A stretch of DNA of 64,000 nucleotides from Polynucleobacter asymbioticus (GCF_018687575.1 NZ_CP061297.1:1618821-1682820); one strand, 5' to 3'. Shown: positions 8,373 through 18,860, counted from the stretch's first letter. Numbers and translations are program-made. Notes: generated by a model not told the origin, from the letters alone.

Positions 8373-9737
8373 ATGAAAAAGCTCTATATCAAAACCTTTG
8401 GCTGTCAAATGAACGAGTATGACTCGGGCAAGATGGCCGACCTTCTACATGCCGATGAAGGCATGGTCATGACCGATACACCGGAAGATGCGGATGTCGT
8501 TCTACTAAACACCTGCTCGATTCGCGAAAAAGCAGAAGACAAAGTATTTTCAGACTTAGGGCGCCTACGTGAGCTCAAGAAAACTAAGCCTAATTTGTTA
8601 ATTGGTGTAGGTGGTTGCGTTGCTAGCCAAGAAGGTCAGCAAATTATTAGTAGAGCGCCATATGTTGACGTAGTCTTTGGTCCACAAACCTTACATCGCC
8701 TCTCAGACCTCATTACGCAACGTCGCGAGACTGGTAGACCTCAGGTAGATATTTCTTTCCCAGAAATAGAAAAGTTTGATCACCTCCCAGCATCTCGACA
8801 AACTCGTGGTTCTGCTTATGTATCCATCATGGAAGGCTGCTCAAAGTATTGCAGCTACTGCGTGGTTCCCTACACTCGCGGTGAAGAAGTATCGCGCCCA
8901 TTTGATGACGTATTGACTGAAGTAGCCGGTCTTGCAGCCCAGGGCGTAAAAGAAATTGTCCTGCTTGGTCAGAATGTGAACGCCTATCTTGGCAAGATGG
9001 GTGGCGGTGAAGAGATTGCAGACTTTGCATTACTGATTGAATACATTGCCGAAATTCCGGGCGTTGAAAGAATTCGCTTTACTACTAGCCACCCTAAAGA
9101 ATTTACACAGCGCTTGATTGATGTTTACGCTAAAGTTCCGAAGCTTGTGAGTCACCTCCATCTTCCAGTACAGCATGCATCTGATTCGGTTTTATCTGCG
9201 ATGAAACGTGGCTATACCGCACTTGAGTACAAAAGCATTATTCGTAAGATGCGTGCTGTGAGGCCTGATCTGACGCTCTCTAGTGATTTCATTGTGGGCT
9301 TTCCTGGTGAGACCGACGAGGACTTTGCAAAGCTATTGAAAATGGTTGAAGAACTGAATTTTGACAACAGCTTTTGCTTTATCTTTAGTGCGCGCCCTGG
9401 AACACCCGCTGCTAATTTGAGTGATGACACTCCTTATGAGGTCAAACTCAAGCGACTACAAACATTACTCGCCCTAGTTGAGTCACAAGCAAATCAAATT
9501 AGTAAGAATATGTTGGGCAACACTGAGCGAGTACTCGTTGAAGGCCTCGCCAAAGATGGTGTCAACCTACAGGGTCGCGCAGCCAATAATCGCGTGATCC
9601 ACTTCACAGCACCAAATGACGATATTGAATCCCTCATAGGTCAAATAGTAGATATCCGGATTACCGAAGTACTCAACTACACACTTCGAGGTGACCTCAT
9701 GATTGAGTCTATCCCTGTCCCTACTCATACCCACTAA
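8373..9737 (+). CDS. miaB: tRNA-2-methylthio-N6-dimethylallyladenosine synthase MiaB
   Basis: A 454-residue radical SAM methylthiotransferase. The N-terminal UPF0004 domain has cysteines at 11, 48 and 82 for the auxiliary Fe-S cluster. The radical-SAM motif CSKYCSYC gives cysteines 156, 160 and 163. A C-terminal TRAM domain (about residues 380-445) binds tRNA. The enzyme adds a methylthio group to i6A37 of tRNAs reading UNN codons. It begins the run miaB-ybeY-corC-lnt, a common proteobacterial order; ybeY starts one base after its stop. Confidence 0.96.
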   Translation: MKKLYIKTFGCQMNEYDSGKMADLLHADEGMVMTDTPEDADVVLLNTCSIREKAEDKVFSDLGRLRELKKTKPNLLIGVGGCVASQEGQQIISRAPYVDVVFGPQTLHRLSDLITQRRETGRPQVDISFPEIEKFDHLPASRQTRGSAYVSIMEGCSKYCSYCVVPYTRGEEVSRPFDDVLTEVAGLAAQGVKEIVLLGQNVNAYLGKMGGGEEIADFALLIEYIAEIPGVERIRFTTSHPKEFTQRLIDVYAKVPKLVSHLHLPVQHASDSVLSAMKRGYTALEYKSIIRKMRAVRPDLTLSSDFIVGFPGETDEDFAKLLKMVEELNFDNSFCFIFSARPGTPAANLSDDTPYEVKLKRLQTLLALVESQANQISKNMLGNTERVLVEGLAKDGVNLQGRAANNRVIHFTAPNDDIESLIGQIVDIRITEVLNYTLRGDLMIESIPVPTHTH

Positions 9738-9738
9738 G

Positions 9739-10215
9739 ATGGCAAGCAAGAAAACATCCCCCACTAAACTCGAGATTGATATTCAATTTGCTAGCGCAAC
9801 TATTGAAGAGAAAGTGCTTGCGATAGCATCTCTAGCAGCAATTAAAAAATGGGTGAAAGCAGCGGTTCAATTCAATGGCCTCATCACTTTGCGCTTTGTC
9901 AATGCAGCTGAAGGCAAAAAACTGAACTTTGCTTTTCGCAAAAAAGACTATGCAACCAACGTACTGACCTTTCCATATGAGTTAACTACAAAGACATTGG
10001 TGGCTGATGTTATTTTTTGTCTTCCCGTGATTCAAAAAGAGGCATCAGAGCAAAACAAATCTGTGAAGGCTCATTTGGCTCACCTGATCATTCATGGCTG
10101 TCTACATGCGCAAGGCCTTGATCATGAGAACGATCAAGAGGCAAAGAAAATGGAGGGCAAGGAGATTGCCCTCTTGAAGTCTTTAGGCTTTGCAAATCCC
10201 TACGCACCCATTTAA
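9739..10215 (+). CDS. ybeY: rRNA maturation RNase YbeY
   Basis: A 158-residue metalloprotein with the zinc motif HGCLHAQGLDH (His 119, 123 and 129) and the family segment NVLTFPYE. YbeY takes part in 16S rRNA 3'-end maturation and ribosome quality control. I start it at the ATG right after the miaB stop. An upstream in-frame start at 9703 would put it inside miaB. The N-terminus is somewhat lysine-rich (MASKKTSPTK) compared with short homologues. Confidence 0.93.
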   Translation: MASKKTSPTKLEIDIQFASATIEEKVLAIASLAAIKKWVKAAVQFNGLITLRFVNAAEGKKLNFAFRKKDYATNVLTFPYELTTKTLVADVIFCLPVIQKEASEQNKSVKAHLAHLIIHGCLHAQGLDHENDQEAKKMEGKEIALLKSLGFANPYAPI

Positions 10216-10271
10216 AGCATCTTTAAGACTTCCTTCATTGAATTTACTGATTTCTACGATATTCTTGCTAT

Positions 10272-11111
10272 ATGCCTGACCCCAATAAATCCCTTTTAGA
10301 GCGCTTGGCCGATTTTTTAACGCCACAGCCAACCAGCCCAATTGAACGTCGTCAAGAACTGATTGATACCCTTAGAGAAGCTCAGGCTGAGGGCTTAATT
10401 GATGCAGATGCCCTCTCCATGATTGAGGGTGTATTCCAGGTGGGGCAATTATGTGCTCGCGATATTTTGATTCCCAGAGCCCAGATTGACTGGATTGATA
10501 TCAACCAGCCTTTATCGGAAATTATTAAAAACGTCATTACTGCTGCTCACTCACGCTTCCCAGTATTTGAAGGTAACCGTGACAATGTCATCGGCACCTT
10601 GCTGGCAAAAGATTTATTGCGTCACTCCACTGAAAAAGATTTTCAGGTTCGCGATTGGCTTCGCCCCGCTGTATTTATTCCTGAATCTAAACGCTTAAGT
10701 GTGTTGCTACGTGACTTCAAAGATAACCGCAACCATTTGGCCATTGTTGTTGATGAATACAGTGGCGTTGCAGGTGTGATTACGATTGAGGATGTGCTCG
10801 AGCAAATCGTTGGGGACATTGAAGATGAGCACGATGTTGATGAGGAAGCAGATAACCTCATCTCATTAGACAATGGCGATATTCGGGTTAAAGGGATTAC
10901 TGAACTTGATCAATTTAATGAGACCTTGGGCACCCAATTTGAGGTTGAAGATATTGAAACGGTTGCTGGCTTAGTCATTCAGCATCTCGGTAGAGTACCC
11001 AAAATGGGTGAGCTTATTGAGATTGATGGCGTTGAATTTGAGGTTCAGCGTGCTGACCCAAGACAGATTCATATTCTGCTTGCACGACAACTCCCGAAGA
11101 AACCTTCCTGA
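10272..11111 (+). CDS. corC: CorC/HlyC family protein with paired CBS domains
   Basis: A 279-residue soluble protein: two CBS domains (about residues 65-195, including the MIEGVFQVGQL and VVDEYSGVAGVITIEDVLEQIVGDI stretches) and a C-terminal transporter-associated CorC_HlyC domain (about 205-275). Family members are tied to magnesium/cobalt efflux, probably as regulators of a membrane partner. It lies between ybeY and lnt as in many proteobacteria, eight bases before lnt, so co-transcription is likely. It has no membrane domain of its own. Confidence 0.9.
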   Translation: MPDPNKSLLERLADFLTPQPTSPIERRQELIDTLREAQAEGLIDADALSMIEGVFQVGQLCARDILIPRAQIDWIDINQPLSEIIKNVITAAHSRFPVFEGNRDNVIGTLLAKDLLRHSTEKDFQVRDWLRPAVFIPESKRLSVLLRDFKDNRNHLAIVVDEYSGVAGVITIEDVLEQIVGDIEDEHDVDEEADNLISLDNGDIRVKGITELDQFNETLGTQFEVEDIETVAGLVIQHLGRVPKMGELIEIDGVEFEVQRADPRQIHILLARQLPKKPS

Positions 11112-11119
11112 GAATTACT

Positions 11120-12643
11120 TTGATTGATCTGCAATCAGCAAGGGCCAGCAATAGCATTCATTTATTGCTGCTGTTTTTCCTAGGAGCCTTACTGGCTTTC
11201 GCTGCAGAGCTGCCGTATGGTGGCTGGATACAAATCCCGATCCTCGGTTTGATTTGGTGGCGGATGAATCAGCAACCCAATCCATCCATCAAGAAACAAT
11301 TTATTTCTGGCATGTCGTTTGGCCTAGGTTACTTTGTTCTCGGGCTCTGGTGGATCTATATTAGTCTGCATGACGTAGGTGGAATGCATGCTGTGGTTTC
11401 TTGCTTAGCCGTTTTTTTACTGGCGGCAGGCATGGGTTTATTTTTCTCCAGCGCCACCCTCGCCCTTTGCCTACCTCAGCGTAGATACCTTACGGGCTTG
11501 GTATTGGCGGCATCTTGGGTATTCATTGAATACCTTCGTAGCGTAGTGTTAACCGGCTTCCCTTGGATGGGATTTGCTGAAGCCCAATTCAATGGTCCCT
11601 TTGCACCAGTAGCACCATTCTTCGGCGGCTTGGCCTGCACATTTTTAGTAGTGTGGGTCTCTTGGGAAATCAGCCAGTTAAAGAAAAACATCTTTTTTAG
11701 TAGTGCCTGCATTATTTCGACGATTGCACTTGCGCAACTTGCAAGCTTTTGGACATTCACAAAGCCGGTTGGCGAGCCGCTCAGTGTTCGCTTAATTCAA
11801 GGCAATTTTGAGCAAAGCCTCAAGTTCAACCGCAAAGCCATTGAAGAGCAATTTAGTTTTTATACCAACGCCATCGAGAGTCAATCAGCTGATCTCATCA
11901 TTACCCCAGAAACTGCTTATCCTTGGCCGCAAAGCAATCTTCCTGTCGGCTTATTAGAATCGCTTCAACAGTTTTCTAACAATACCTCTAGCAATGTCTT
12001 GCTTGGTTTAATTGGAGAGGTGAGTAATTCCACTGGAGTGAAATACACCAATCGCGCTCTTGGACTCTCTCCCAACACGCCGGGCTATCTATACGACAAA
12101 TCCCATTTGGTGCCCTTTGGTGAATTTATTCCCCCCGGCTTTCAATGGTTTGTAAATGCATTTCATGTCCCCATGAGTGATTTCGCACGTGGCACATTAG
12201 ATCAAGCTCCATTCAGTATTGTTCGCTCAGGCCAAGATGCGATTCAGGCAGCCATCACGATTTGCTATGAGGATGTCTTTGGCGGGGAATTAGCCTCCCG
12301 CATTCGCGAGAGTAGTAAGCCCGTTAACTTGTTGATCAATATGACTAATCTGGCCTGGTTTGGAAATTCTCAAGCACCAGCCCAGCAATTACGCCTATCC
12401 CAGTTACGCTCTTTGGAAACTGGTCTTCCAGCACTACGTGCTACCAATACCGGGATTACGGCAGCCCTTGGTCCGGATGGCAAAGTACTGTCACAGCTAG
12501 GTGACTTTACTCAAGGCGTGCTCAGTCTCAAGATCCAAGCCTACTCCGGCAAAACTCCATATGTACTTTGGGGAAATGCGCCTATTTTGGGCCTTTCTTG
12601 CCTCTTGCTAATCCTAGGTCTGATTCGCCAAAAACGAATCTAA
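11120..12643 (+). CDS. lnt: apolipoprotein N-acyltransferase Lnt
   Basis: A 507-residue inner-membrane enzyme with about seven N-terminal membrane segments, a periplasmic nitrilase-like domain and a final membrane helix. The catalytic triad is visible: Glu264 in ITPETAYPW, Lys327 in YDKSHLVPFGE and Cys382 in ICYEDVF. It adds the third acyl chain to lipoproteins, such as the glycine-zipper lipoprotein in this window. The start is a TTG eight bases after corC; no better start is apparent before the first membrane segment. Confidence 0.95.
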   Translation: MIDLQSARASNSIHLLLLFFLGALLAFAAELPYGGWIQIPILGLIWWRMNQQPNPSIKKQFISGMSFGLGYFVLGLWWIYISLHDVGGMHAVVSCLAVFLLAAGMGLFFSSATLALCLPQRRYLTGLVLAASWVFIEYLRSVVLTGFPWMGFAEAQFNGPFAPVAPFFGGLACTFLVVWVSWEISQLKKNIFFSSACIISTIALAQLASFWTFTKPVGEPLSVRLIQGNFEQSLKFNRKAIEEQFSFYTNAIESQSADLIITPETAYPWPQSNLPVGLLESLQQFSNNTSSNVLLGLIGEVSNSTGVKYTNRALGLSPNTPGYLYDKSHLVPFGEFIPPGFQWFVNAFHVPMSDFARGTLDQAPFSIVRSGQDAIQAAITICYEDVFGGELASRIRESSKPVNLLINMTNLAWFGNSQAPAQQLRLSQLRSLETGLPALRATNTGITAALGPDGKVLSQLGDFTQGVLSLKIQAYSGKTPYVLWGNAPILGLSCLLLILGLIRQKRI

Positions 12644-12703
12644 TCGCTATTTCATGCTTCGCTAGCTTAGCCATGTAAAATCAAAGGCTTAGCCAGGTAA
12701 ATC

Positions 12704-13588
12704 ATGCTTACTTTTCAGCAAATCATTCTCAAACTCCAAGATTACTGGGACCAACAAGGTTGCGCCCTATTGCAACCTATTGACCTTGAGGTCGGTGCCG
12801 GTACATCTCATACAGCCACTTTCTTGAGGGCCATTGGTCCCGAGCCATGGAAAGCGGCTTACGTGCAACCCTCGCGCAGACCAAAAGATGGCCGCTATGG
12901 AGAAAATCCAAACCGTTTGCAGCACTACTACCAATACCAAGTAGTACTGAAACCTGCGCCAGAAAATATCCTTGAGCTCTACTTGGGCTCCCTTGCCGCT
13001 CTGGGCCTTGATCTTCAAAAGAACGATGTACGTTTTGTTGAGGACGACTGGGAAAACCCAACTTTGGGCGCTTGGGGCTTGGGGTGGGAAGTTTGGCTTA
13101 ACGGTATGGAAGTGACACAGTTCACCTACTTCCAGCAAGTTGGCGGCATTGACTGTAAACCTGTTTTAGGCGAAATCACATACGGTATTGAGCGCCTAGC
13201 GATGTACATCCAAAATTGCTCCAACGTATACGACCTCGTTTGGGCGGATGGCATCTCGTATGGTGACGTGTATCACCAAAATGAAGTGGAGCAGTCTTGC
13301 TACAACTTTGAACACTCCAATACCGACCTATTATTTGCAAACTTCACCAATTACGAAAGTGAAGCTAAGCGTTTGATGGAAGTGCCATTAGCATTACCCG
13401 CTTATGAAATGGTACTGAAGGCTGGACACACTTTTAACTTACTTGACGCTCGAGGCGCCATCTCCGTTACCGAGCGTGCGGCCTATATCGGACGCATCCG
13501 TAATCTCTCTCGTGCAGTAGCACAGGCTTACTTCGAGTCTCGTGAGAAATTGGGATTCCCGATGTGTCAACGTCAATCCAAAGCCTAA
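12704..13588 (+). CDS. glyQ: glycine--tRNA ligase alpha subunit
   Basis: A 294-residue class II synthetase alpha chain of the bacterial alpha2-beta2 type: [38 protein letters not shown] and [11 protein letters not shown] are standard motifs. It contains the active site for glycine activation and pairs with GlyS, encoded 16 bases downstream. A hydrophilic tail (CQRQSKA) ends the protein. Confidence 0.97.
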   Translation: MLTFQQIILKLQDYWDQQGCALLQPIDLEVGAGTSHTATFLRAIGPEPWKAAYVQPSRRPKDGRYGENPNRLQHYYQYQVVLKPAPENILELYLGSLAALGLDLQKNDVRFVEDDWENPTLGAWGLGWEVWLNGMEVTQFTYFQQVGGIDCKPVLGEITYGIERLAMYIQNCSNVYDLVWADGISYGDVYHQNEVEQSCYNFEHSNTDLLFANFTNYESEAKRLMEVPLALPAYEMVLKAGHTFNLLDARGAISVTERAAYIGRIRNLSRAVAQAYFESREKLGFPMCQRQSKA

Positions 13589-13604
13589 GCAGCTCGATCT
13601 AATT

Positions 13605-15743
13605 ATGAGTACACCAAACTCCCTCTCTCAATCAGATAATCTTCTGATTGAAGTATTTACCGAAGAGCTTCCTCCAAAATCATTACGTCGCTTGGGCGAT
13701 GCTTTTAGTGAGGGCATCTATTCAGTCCTGAAGGCCGCCGGGCTCTTGAGTGAAAACTCCGTTGCCACCGGGTATGCGACCCCGCGCCGCCTTGCGGTTC
13801 AAGTAACAAATGTATTGAACCAAGCCCCAGACTATCCAGTACGTGAAAAGTTATTACCAACCAGCATTGCTTTTGATGCAGAAGGCAAACCTACCGCACC
13901 ATTACAAAAGAAATTAGCCTCCTTGGGTTACGCTGATATCGATCTCTCGAGTCTTGAAAAATCGGGCGAAGGAAAAAATGAAGCGCTGTATCTCAATATT
14001 GTTGCCAAAGGTGCAGCGTTAGAGCAAACCGCTCAACAAGCACTTGAGCAAACACTCAGCAAATTACCAATCGCCAAAATGATGCACTATCAAGTGCTCC
14101 AAAAAAATGGTGAATTGGCGGATGTTGAGTTTGCACGTCCGGCACACCGCATCATTGCCCTGCATGGTAAACAAGTCCTTAATATCAGCGCCCTAGGCAT
14201 TGATGCAGCCAACCAAACAGAAGGCCATCGCTTTTTAGCTCCAGGCGTCATTACGATCATATCCGCCGATCAGTACGAGTCCGATCTGACTGCTAAAGCC
14301 AAGGTGTTGCCTAGCTTTAATAAGCGCCGTGAATTTATTGAGTCTGCTTTATTAAAAGCTGCTGGCACCGATTTAGTTTTGATGCCAGAAAGTTTATTAG
14401 ATGAAGTAACCGCCCTAGTTGAGTGGCCAGCAATTTATGAATGCCATTTTGATCAAGAGTTCTTGGAAGTGCCACAAGAGTGCTTGATTCTGACTATGCA
14501 AACCAACCAAAAATACTTTGCTTTGACTGATCAGCAAGGCAAGTTACGCAATCGTTTCCTCATTGTTTCTAATATCGAGACGGATAAGCCAGAGGCAATT
14601 ATTTCTGGCAATGAGCGTGTAGTGCGCCCGCGCCTCTCTGATGCGCGCTTTTTCTTCCAACAAGATCAAAAGCGCCCATTAGCATCCCGTGTAGCTGATC
14701 TTGGAAAAGTGGTTTATCACAATCAGCTCGGCAATCAATTAGATCGCACCAAACGTGTTCAAGGAATTGCAGTGGGTATTGCTAAAGCTCTATCAGCCGA
14801 TGAGATGCTAGCTAGCCGTGCTGCTGAAATTGCTAAAACCGATTTACTAACCGATATGGTTGGCGAATTCCCAGAGCTCCAAGGCATCATGGGTCGTTAC
14901 TATGCAACGCATGACGGCGAAAATCCTGAAGTAGCCTCTGCTTGTAGCGAGCATTACATGCCTCGCTTTGCTGGCGATGCGTTGCCACAAACTCAAATCG
15001 GCACCATATTGGCAATCGCTGACAAGCTAGAAACTCTGGTAGGTATTTGGGGGGTTGGCCTTGCTCCTACTGGTGATAAAGACCCTTATGCTTTGCGTCG
15101 TCACGCTCTCGGCATCTGCCGCCTCCTACTAGAGAAGAATCTCAGCTTGAGCTTGCCTGATTTAATTGAGCTGGCTCGTAAGCAATTCCCGCAGAAAGAT
15201 GTTCAAGAAAAAGCGAAGGCTGAAGATATTTACGCCTTCATCATTGATCGCCTGCGTGCTTACTTGCGTGATCAAGCAGTTGCTGGCAAGCCCTTCACCA
15301 CTGAAGAGATTGATGCCGTATTGAGTCAGTCACCTGCTCAACTCAATGATTTAATTGATCGCTTAACTGCCTTGCGTGAATTTAATGCCTTGGTAGAAGC
15401 TGCTCAGTTAGCCGCTGCCAATAAGCGTATCAGCAATATTCTGAAAAAGAATGCTACTGCTATCCCTGCAGCCTGCTCAAGCAAGCTCTTACAAGTCCCA
15501 GCTGAAGTTGCATTACATCAGGCGCTTGAGAAGCTGACTCCGACATTGACTGCTGCTTATGAGCAACGTCAGTTTGTACATCTATTAAAAGCACTCGTAG
15601 CCTTAAGCGCCCCTATTGATCAGTTCTTTGCCGATGTCATGGTGATGGATCCGAATCCAGAGCTGCGCGATAACCGCCTGGCTCTCTTGCAACAACTTCA
15701 CCAGAAAATGAATCTCATTGCCGACCTCGGCAAATTGGCATGA
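13605..15743 (+). CDS. glyS: glycine--tRNA ligase beta subunit
   Basis: A 712-residue beta chain. LIEVFTEELPPKSLRRL opens the protein, GYATPRRLA and the HD-like region (YYATHDGENPEVA) follow, and a C-terminal DALR anticodon-binding domain closes it. It binds tRNA-Gly for GlyQ. I start it at MSTPNSL; the longer in-frame start at 13542 lies inside glyQ. The final four bases overlap gmhB (ATGA), suggesting translational coupling. Confidence 0.96.
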   Translation: MSTPNSLSQSDNLLIEVFTEELPPKSLRRLGDAFSEGIYSVLKAAGLLSENSVATGYATPRRLAVQVTNVLNQAPDYPVREKLLPTSIAFDAEGKPTAPLQKKLASLGYADIDLSSLEKSGEGKNEALYLNIVAKGAALEQTAQQALEQTLSKLPIAKMMHYQVLQKNGELADVEFARPAHRIIALHGKQVLNISALGIDAANQTEGHRFLAPGVITIISADQYESDLTAKAKVLPSFNKRREFIESALLKAAGTDLVLMPESLLDEVTALVEWPAIYECHFDQEFLEVPQECLILTMQTNQKYFALTDQQGKLRNRFLIVSNIETDKPEAIISGNERVVRPRLSDARFFFQQDQKRPLASRVADLGKVVYHNQLGNQLDRTKRVQGIAVGIAKALSADEMLASRAAEIAKTDLLTDMVGEFPELQGIMGRYYATHDGENPEVASACSEHYMPRFAGDALPQTQIGTILAIADKLETLVGIWGVGLAPTGDKDPYALRRHALGICRLLLEKNLSLSLPDLIELARKQFPQKDVQEKAKAEDIYAFIIDRLRAYLRDQAVAGKPFTTEEIDAVLSQSPAQLNDLIDRLTALREFNALVEAAQLAAANKRISNILKKNATAIPAACSSKLLQVPAEVALHQALEKLTPTLTAAYEQRQFVHLLKALVALSAPIDQFFADVMVMDPNPELRDNRLALLQQLHQKMNLIADLGKLA

Positions 15744-16312
15744 GCAACAGCTCTTCTAAACTCATCATTCTTGATCGCGATGGTGTGATCAATGAAGATC
15801 GCGATGATTATGTGAAGTCGAGTGACGAGTGGATTCCACTGCCGGGCAGTCTTGAAGCCATTGCACTACTGAATCAGGCTGGCTATCAAATTGCTGTAGC
15901 AACCAATCAATCCGGTCTAGGGCGCGGCTATTTCAATATCAATGACCTCCATGGCATGCATCTCAAAATGGAGAAACTACTCAAACCCTTGGGCGGTCAT
16001 ATCGATAGTATTTTCTTTTGCCCGCACACCGATGCCAATGCATGCGATTGCCGCAAGCCTCTACCAGGAATGATGAAAGAGATTGCCCTGCGCTACAAAA
16101 AAAATCAGAGCAGCACACCACTATTAGGAGTACCGATTGTTGGGGATTCCTTACGCGACCTTCAAGCAGGCATTGCTTTAGGCGCTAGCCCACACCTAGT
16201 ATTAACGGGTAAAGGTAGCAAGACTTTGGATAAAGGCGGCCTCCCAGAGGGAACACAGATTCATACGAATTTGATGGCATTTGCTACTGCACTCTTAGAA
16301 GATCAGGTTTAA
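15740..16312 (+). CDS. gmhB: D-glycero-beta-D-manno-heptose 1,7-bisphosphate 7-phosphatase
   Basis: A 190-residue HAD phosphatase. The nucleophile motif is ILDRDGVINED near residues 10-20. The zinc-binding insert CPHTDANACDCRKP (Cys-x-His plus Cys-x-Cys) is diagnostic of GmhB. Motif III/IV GDSLRDLQAG is present. The enzyme makes heptose 1-phosphate for the LPS inner core. It is coupled to glyS by a four-base overlap and followed by plsC seven bases later, a grouping common in Burkholderiales. Confidence 0.93.
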   Translation: MSNSSSKLIILDRDGVINEDRDDYVKSSDEWIPLPGSLEAIALLNQAGYQIAVATNQSGLGRGYFNINDLHGMHLKMEKLLKPLGGHIDSIFFCPHTDANACDCRKPLPGMMKEIALRYKKNQSSTPLLGVPIVGDSLRDLQAGIALGASPHLVLTGKGSKTLDKGGLPEGTQIHTNLMAFATALLEDQV

Positions 16313-16319
16313 TGCCAAT

Positions 16320-17054
16320 ATGACTTTTATTCGCTCAGCCCTATTTACACTCTTTTTGTTGATATTCACCCCAATTTGGTCGGTGCTTTGCATCCTCGTT
16401 TTCCCCTTCCTGAATCCTGAAAATCGCTATCGCTTCATTGGACTCTGGAATAAGGTAGTCATCTGGATCTTACAGCCACTCTGCGGAATTCGTTATGAGA
16501 TTCGTGGGATAGAAAACATGATGGCAGTTTTAGATAAGCCTGTAGTTGTGCTGAGTAAGCATCAATCGGCATACGAAACTATTTTTTACATTGCTAAGCT
16601 TCCTAAGCAAGTCTGCTTCGTTTTCAAAAGAGAATTGCTTTGGATCCCTTTCTTTGGCTGGGCCTTAGCTTTGCTCAAGATGATTCACATTAATCGCAAC
16701 AGTAAAGAGACTGCTGCACTTTCCGTTGTCAGCCAAGGAAAAAAGCGCTTAAGTGAAGGTAAGTGGATCTTGTTGTTTCCGGAGGGAACCAGAATGCCTA
16801 CCGGGTCTCACAAACCCTATAGCAAAGGTGGTGCAAGGCTAGCGAGTGCTACCGAGGCACTAGTGATTCCAATTGCCCACAATGCGGGTCGTTGCTGGCC
16901 TAAGAATAGCTTTCTCAAGCAACCCGGAACAGTCATTTTCTCAATCGGACCTGCTATTAGCTCTACTGGAAAAACCGGTGGTCAACTTCATCAAGAAGTA
17001 GAAAAGTGGATTGAAGCAGAAATGCGGGTAATTGATCCTACTGCTTACGAGTAA
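16320..17054 (+). CDS. plsC: 1-acyl-sn-glycerol-3-phosphate acyltransferase
   Basis: A 244-residue membrane-bound acyltransferase with one N-terminal membrane segment. The acceptor motif FPEGTRMPTG is typical. The catalytic motif reads KHQSAYE, that is H-x4-E instead of the textbook H-x4-D. It should convert lysophosphatidic acid to phosphatidic acid at the inner membrane. It follows gmhB by seven bases and is convergent with rsmA, ten bases apart. Confidence 0.9.
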   Translation: MTFIRSALFTLFLLIFTPIWSVLCILVFPFLNPENRYRFIGLWNKVVIWILQPLCGIRYEIRGIENMMAVLDKPVVVLSKHQSAYETIFYIAKLPKQVCFVFKRELLWIPFFGWALALLKMIHINRNSKETAALSVVSQGKKRLSEGKWILLFPEGTRMPTGSHKPYSKGGARLASATEALVIPIAHNAGRCWPKNSFLKQPGTVIFSIGPAISSTGKTGGQLHQEVEKWIEAEMRVIDPTAYE

Positions 17055-17064
17055 AACTAGAAGC

Positions 17065-17844
17065 CTAGTGGGCCAGAGTTTTAGCCCACTCAATATAGCG
17101 CTCCACTGAAATATCCTGGGCACGCGCCTTTAATTCCGATTCAGATAAAGACAGTCGATCAGCAAAGGCTGATAAGTTAGTTCGCAGCATTTTTCTTCTC
17201 TGAGAAAACGCTGCTGCCACTACTTTTTCCAAAGCATGCCACTGAGCATCGCTTAAGCTGAAATCCCTACGCGGAATCATTCGCACTACCGCTGAGTTTA
17301 CTTTGGGCTGCGGATCAAAAGCTTCTGGTGGAACTTCTAACACTTGCTCCATATCGTAGCGAGCTTGTAACATCACAGACAGCCGACTAAATTCAGAGCC
17401 ACCCGCCTTCGATACCATGCGCTCAACGACCTCGGCTTGAAGCATGAATACCTGCTCATCAATCACATGAGCAGCAGAAACGAGATGGAATAGTAATGGA
17501 GAGGAAATGTTGTAAGGTAGATTACCAACTACCTTACAAAGACCACTATTGGCGGGTCGTGTGTTCGCCCATTCCAAAAAGTCAAACTTGAGTGCATCCC
17601 CCTCAATCACATGAAGACCCTTGAGATTCTCTTGATTCCAGTAAGCCACTAAATCTCGATCGATTTCTAGCAGATCTAAATGATCGAGGTTACTCAATAA
17701 AGGTCTTGTAAGCGCGCCAAGGCCTGGACCAATTTCAATCACGTGCATATTTTCACTAGGATTGATTGCAGCAACGATGGAATAAATGACTCCGGAGTCC
17801 TGCAAAAAGTTTTGGCCAAATCGTTTACGAGCGCGATGCGTCAT
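17065..17844 (-). CDS. rsmA: 16S rRNA (A1518/A1519-N6)-dimethyltransferase RsmA
   Basis: A 259-residue Rossmann methyltransferase: RKRFGQNFLQD at the N-terminus, SAM-binding EIGPGLGALT, and the catalytic NLPYNISSPLLFHL motif. It dimethylates two adjacent adenines in helix 45 of 16S rRNA and is also called KsgA. Its start overlaps the end of pdxA by four bases, the last link of the chain lptD-surA-pdxA-rsmA. Confidence 0.97.
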   Translation of the reverse strand: MTHRARKRFGQNFLQDSGVIYSIVAAINPSENMHVIEIGPGLGALTRPLLSNLDHLDLLEIDRDLVAYWNQENLKGLHVIEGDALKFDFLEWANTRPANSGLCKVVGNLPYNISSPLLFHLVSAAHVIDEQVFMLQAEVVERMVSKAGGSEFSRLSVMLQARYDMEQVLEVPPEAFDPQPKVNSAVVRMIPRRDFSLSDAQWHALEKVVAAAFSQRRKMLRTNLSAFADRLSLSESELKARAQDISVERYIEWAKTLAH

Positions 17845-18860
17845 GTCTCTAGTTTCTTTACATTAACAGCTAATTGATAGGCGAGTCGCAAAGCCTCTAA
17901 CATGCTGCCGGAGTCTGCTAAGCCTTTACCAGCAAGGTCTAGCGCCGTACCGTGATCTACTGAAGTGCGAATAATCGGCAATCCTAAGGTGACATTTACG
18001 CCACCCCCAAAGCTCACAAACTTAAATGGTGCCAAACCTTGATCGTGATACATCGCAATAAAAGCATCCACACTATCCAAGGCATTTGCATCAAACATCG
18101 TATCGCCTGGATAGGGCCCACTTACTTGAATACCCAAATCTTTCGCTGCTTCGATTGCGGGAGCAATTATGTTAATTTCTTCGCGACCAAGATAGCCTGA
18201 TTCACCTGCATGGGGATTTAGTCCCGCCACTCGAATCACCGGCTTAGCGATACCAAATTTTGTCCGCAAGTCCTGATCGACGATCTGGATTGTTTCCAGA
18301 ATATTCTGAAAACCAAGAGCGCCTGGAACTTCTCTTAAAGGCAGATGGGTTGTAACCAAAGCTACCCGGAGGTCGCGACTTTTCTGTAGCCCTAAAAAAC
18401 CTGCTGGTAATGTCGCACACAACATCATGACAACATGCTCTTGCTGGCAAAGCTTAGCTAGATATTCAGTATGTCCAGTAAATAGGTCTTTGCTTGCTGT
18501 ATCCCCATCATTGATCACACTTTTTTGTATAGGCGCAGTCACCATTGCATTAAAGCGTCCTACAAGACATCCCTCAACTGCAGCATCTAGCATATTCAGG
18601 ACATACTGAGCGTTAGCGGGATCGAGCTGACCGGCTATTACAGGGGCGGCCAAGGAAATCGATTCCACCTTCAAGCGATTTGATAACTCTTGAGGAATCT
18701 TAGTTGCTGGAATTAAGCTGGGGTCACCAAGCAAAGTAATCATGCTTGCGGGCTGCTCTTGCAAAAAGGCTACAGCAGCCGCAACAGAAACTTCTGGACC
18801 AACCCCTGCAGGCTCTCCAGAGCTAATGACTAAATTAACGAGGGCTGGCTGCTGGATCAT
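17841..18860 (-). CDS. pdxA: 4-hydroxythreonine-4-phosphate dehydrogenase
   Basis: A 339-residue enzyme of vitamin B6 synthesis. Visible family motifs are SSGEPAGVGPE, the metal ligand regions GHTEYLAKL and YHDQGLAPFKF, and LNPHAGESGYLG. It oxidises 4-phosphohydroxy-L-threonine with NAD for pyridoxal phosphate formation. Its start lies 26 bases inside surA, and its stop overlaps rsmA by four bases. The surA-pdxA-rsmA order is as in E. coli. Confidence 0.97.
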   Translation of the reverse strand: MIQQPALVNLVISSGEPAGVGPEVSVAAAVAFLQEQPASMITLLGDPSLIPATKIPQELSNRLKVESISLAAPVIAGQLDPANAQYVLNMLDAAVEGCLVGRFNAMVTAPIQKSVINDGDTASKDLFTGHTEYLAKLCQQEHVVMMLCATLPAGFLGLQKSRDLRVALVTTHLPLREVPGALGFQNILETIQIVDQDLRTKFGIAKPVIRVAGLNPHAGESGYLGREEINIIAPAIEAAKDLGIQVSGPYPGDTMFDANALDSVDAFIAMYHDQGLAPFKFVSFGGGVNVTLGLPIIRTSVDHGTALDLAGKGLADSGSMLEALRLAYQLAVNVKKLET

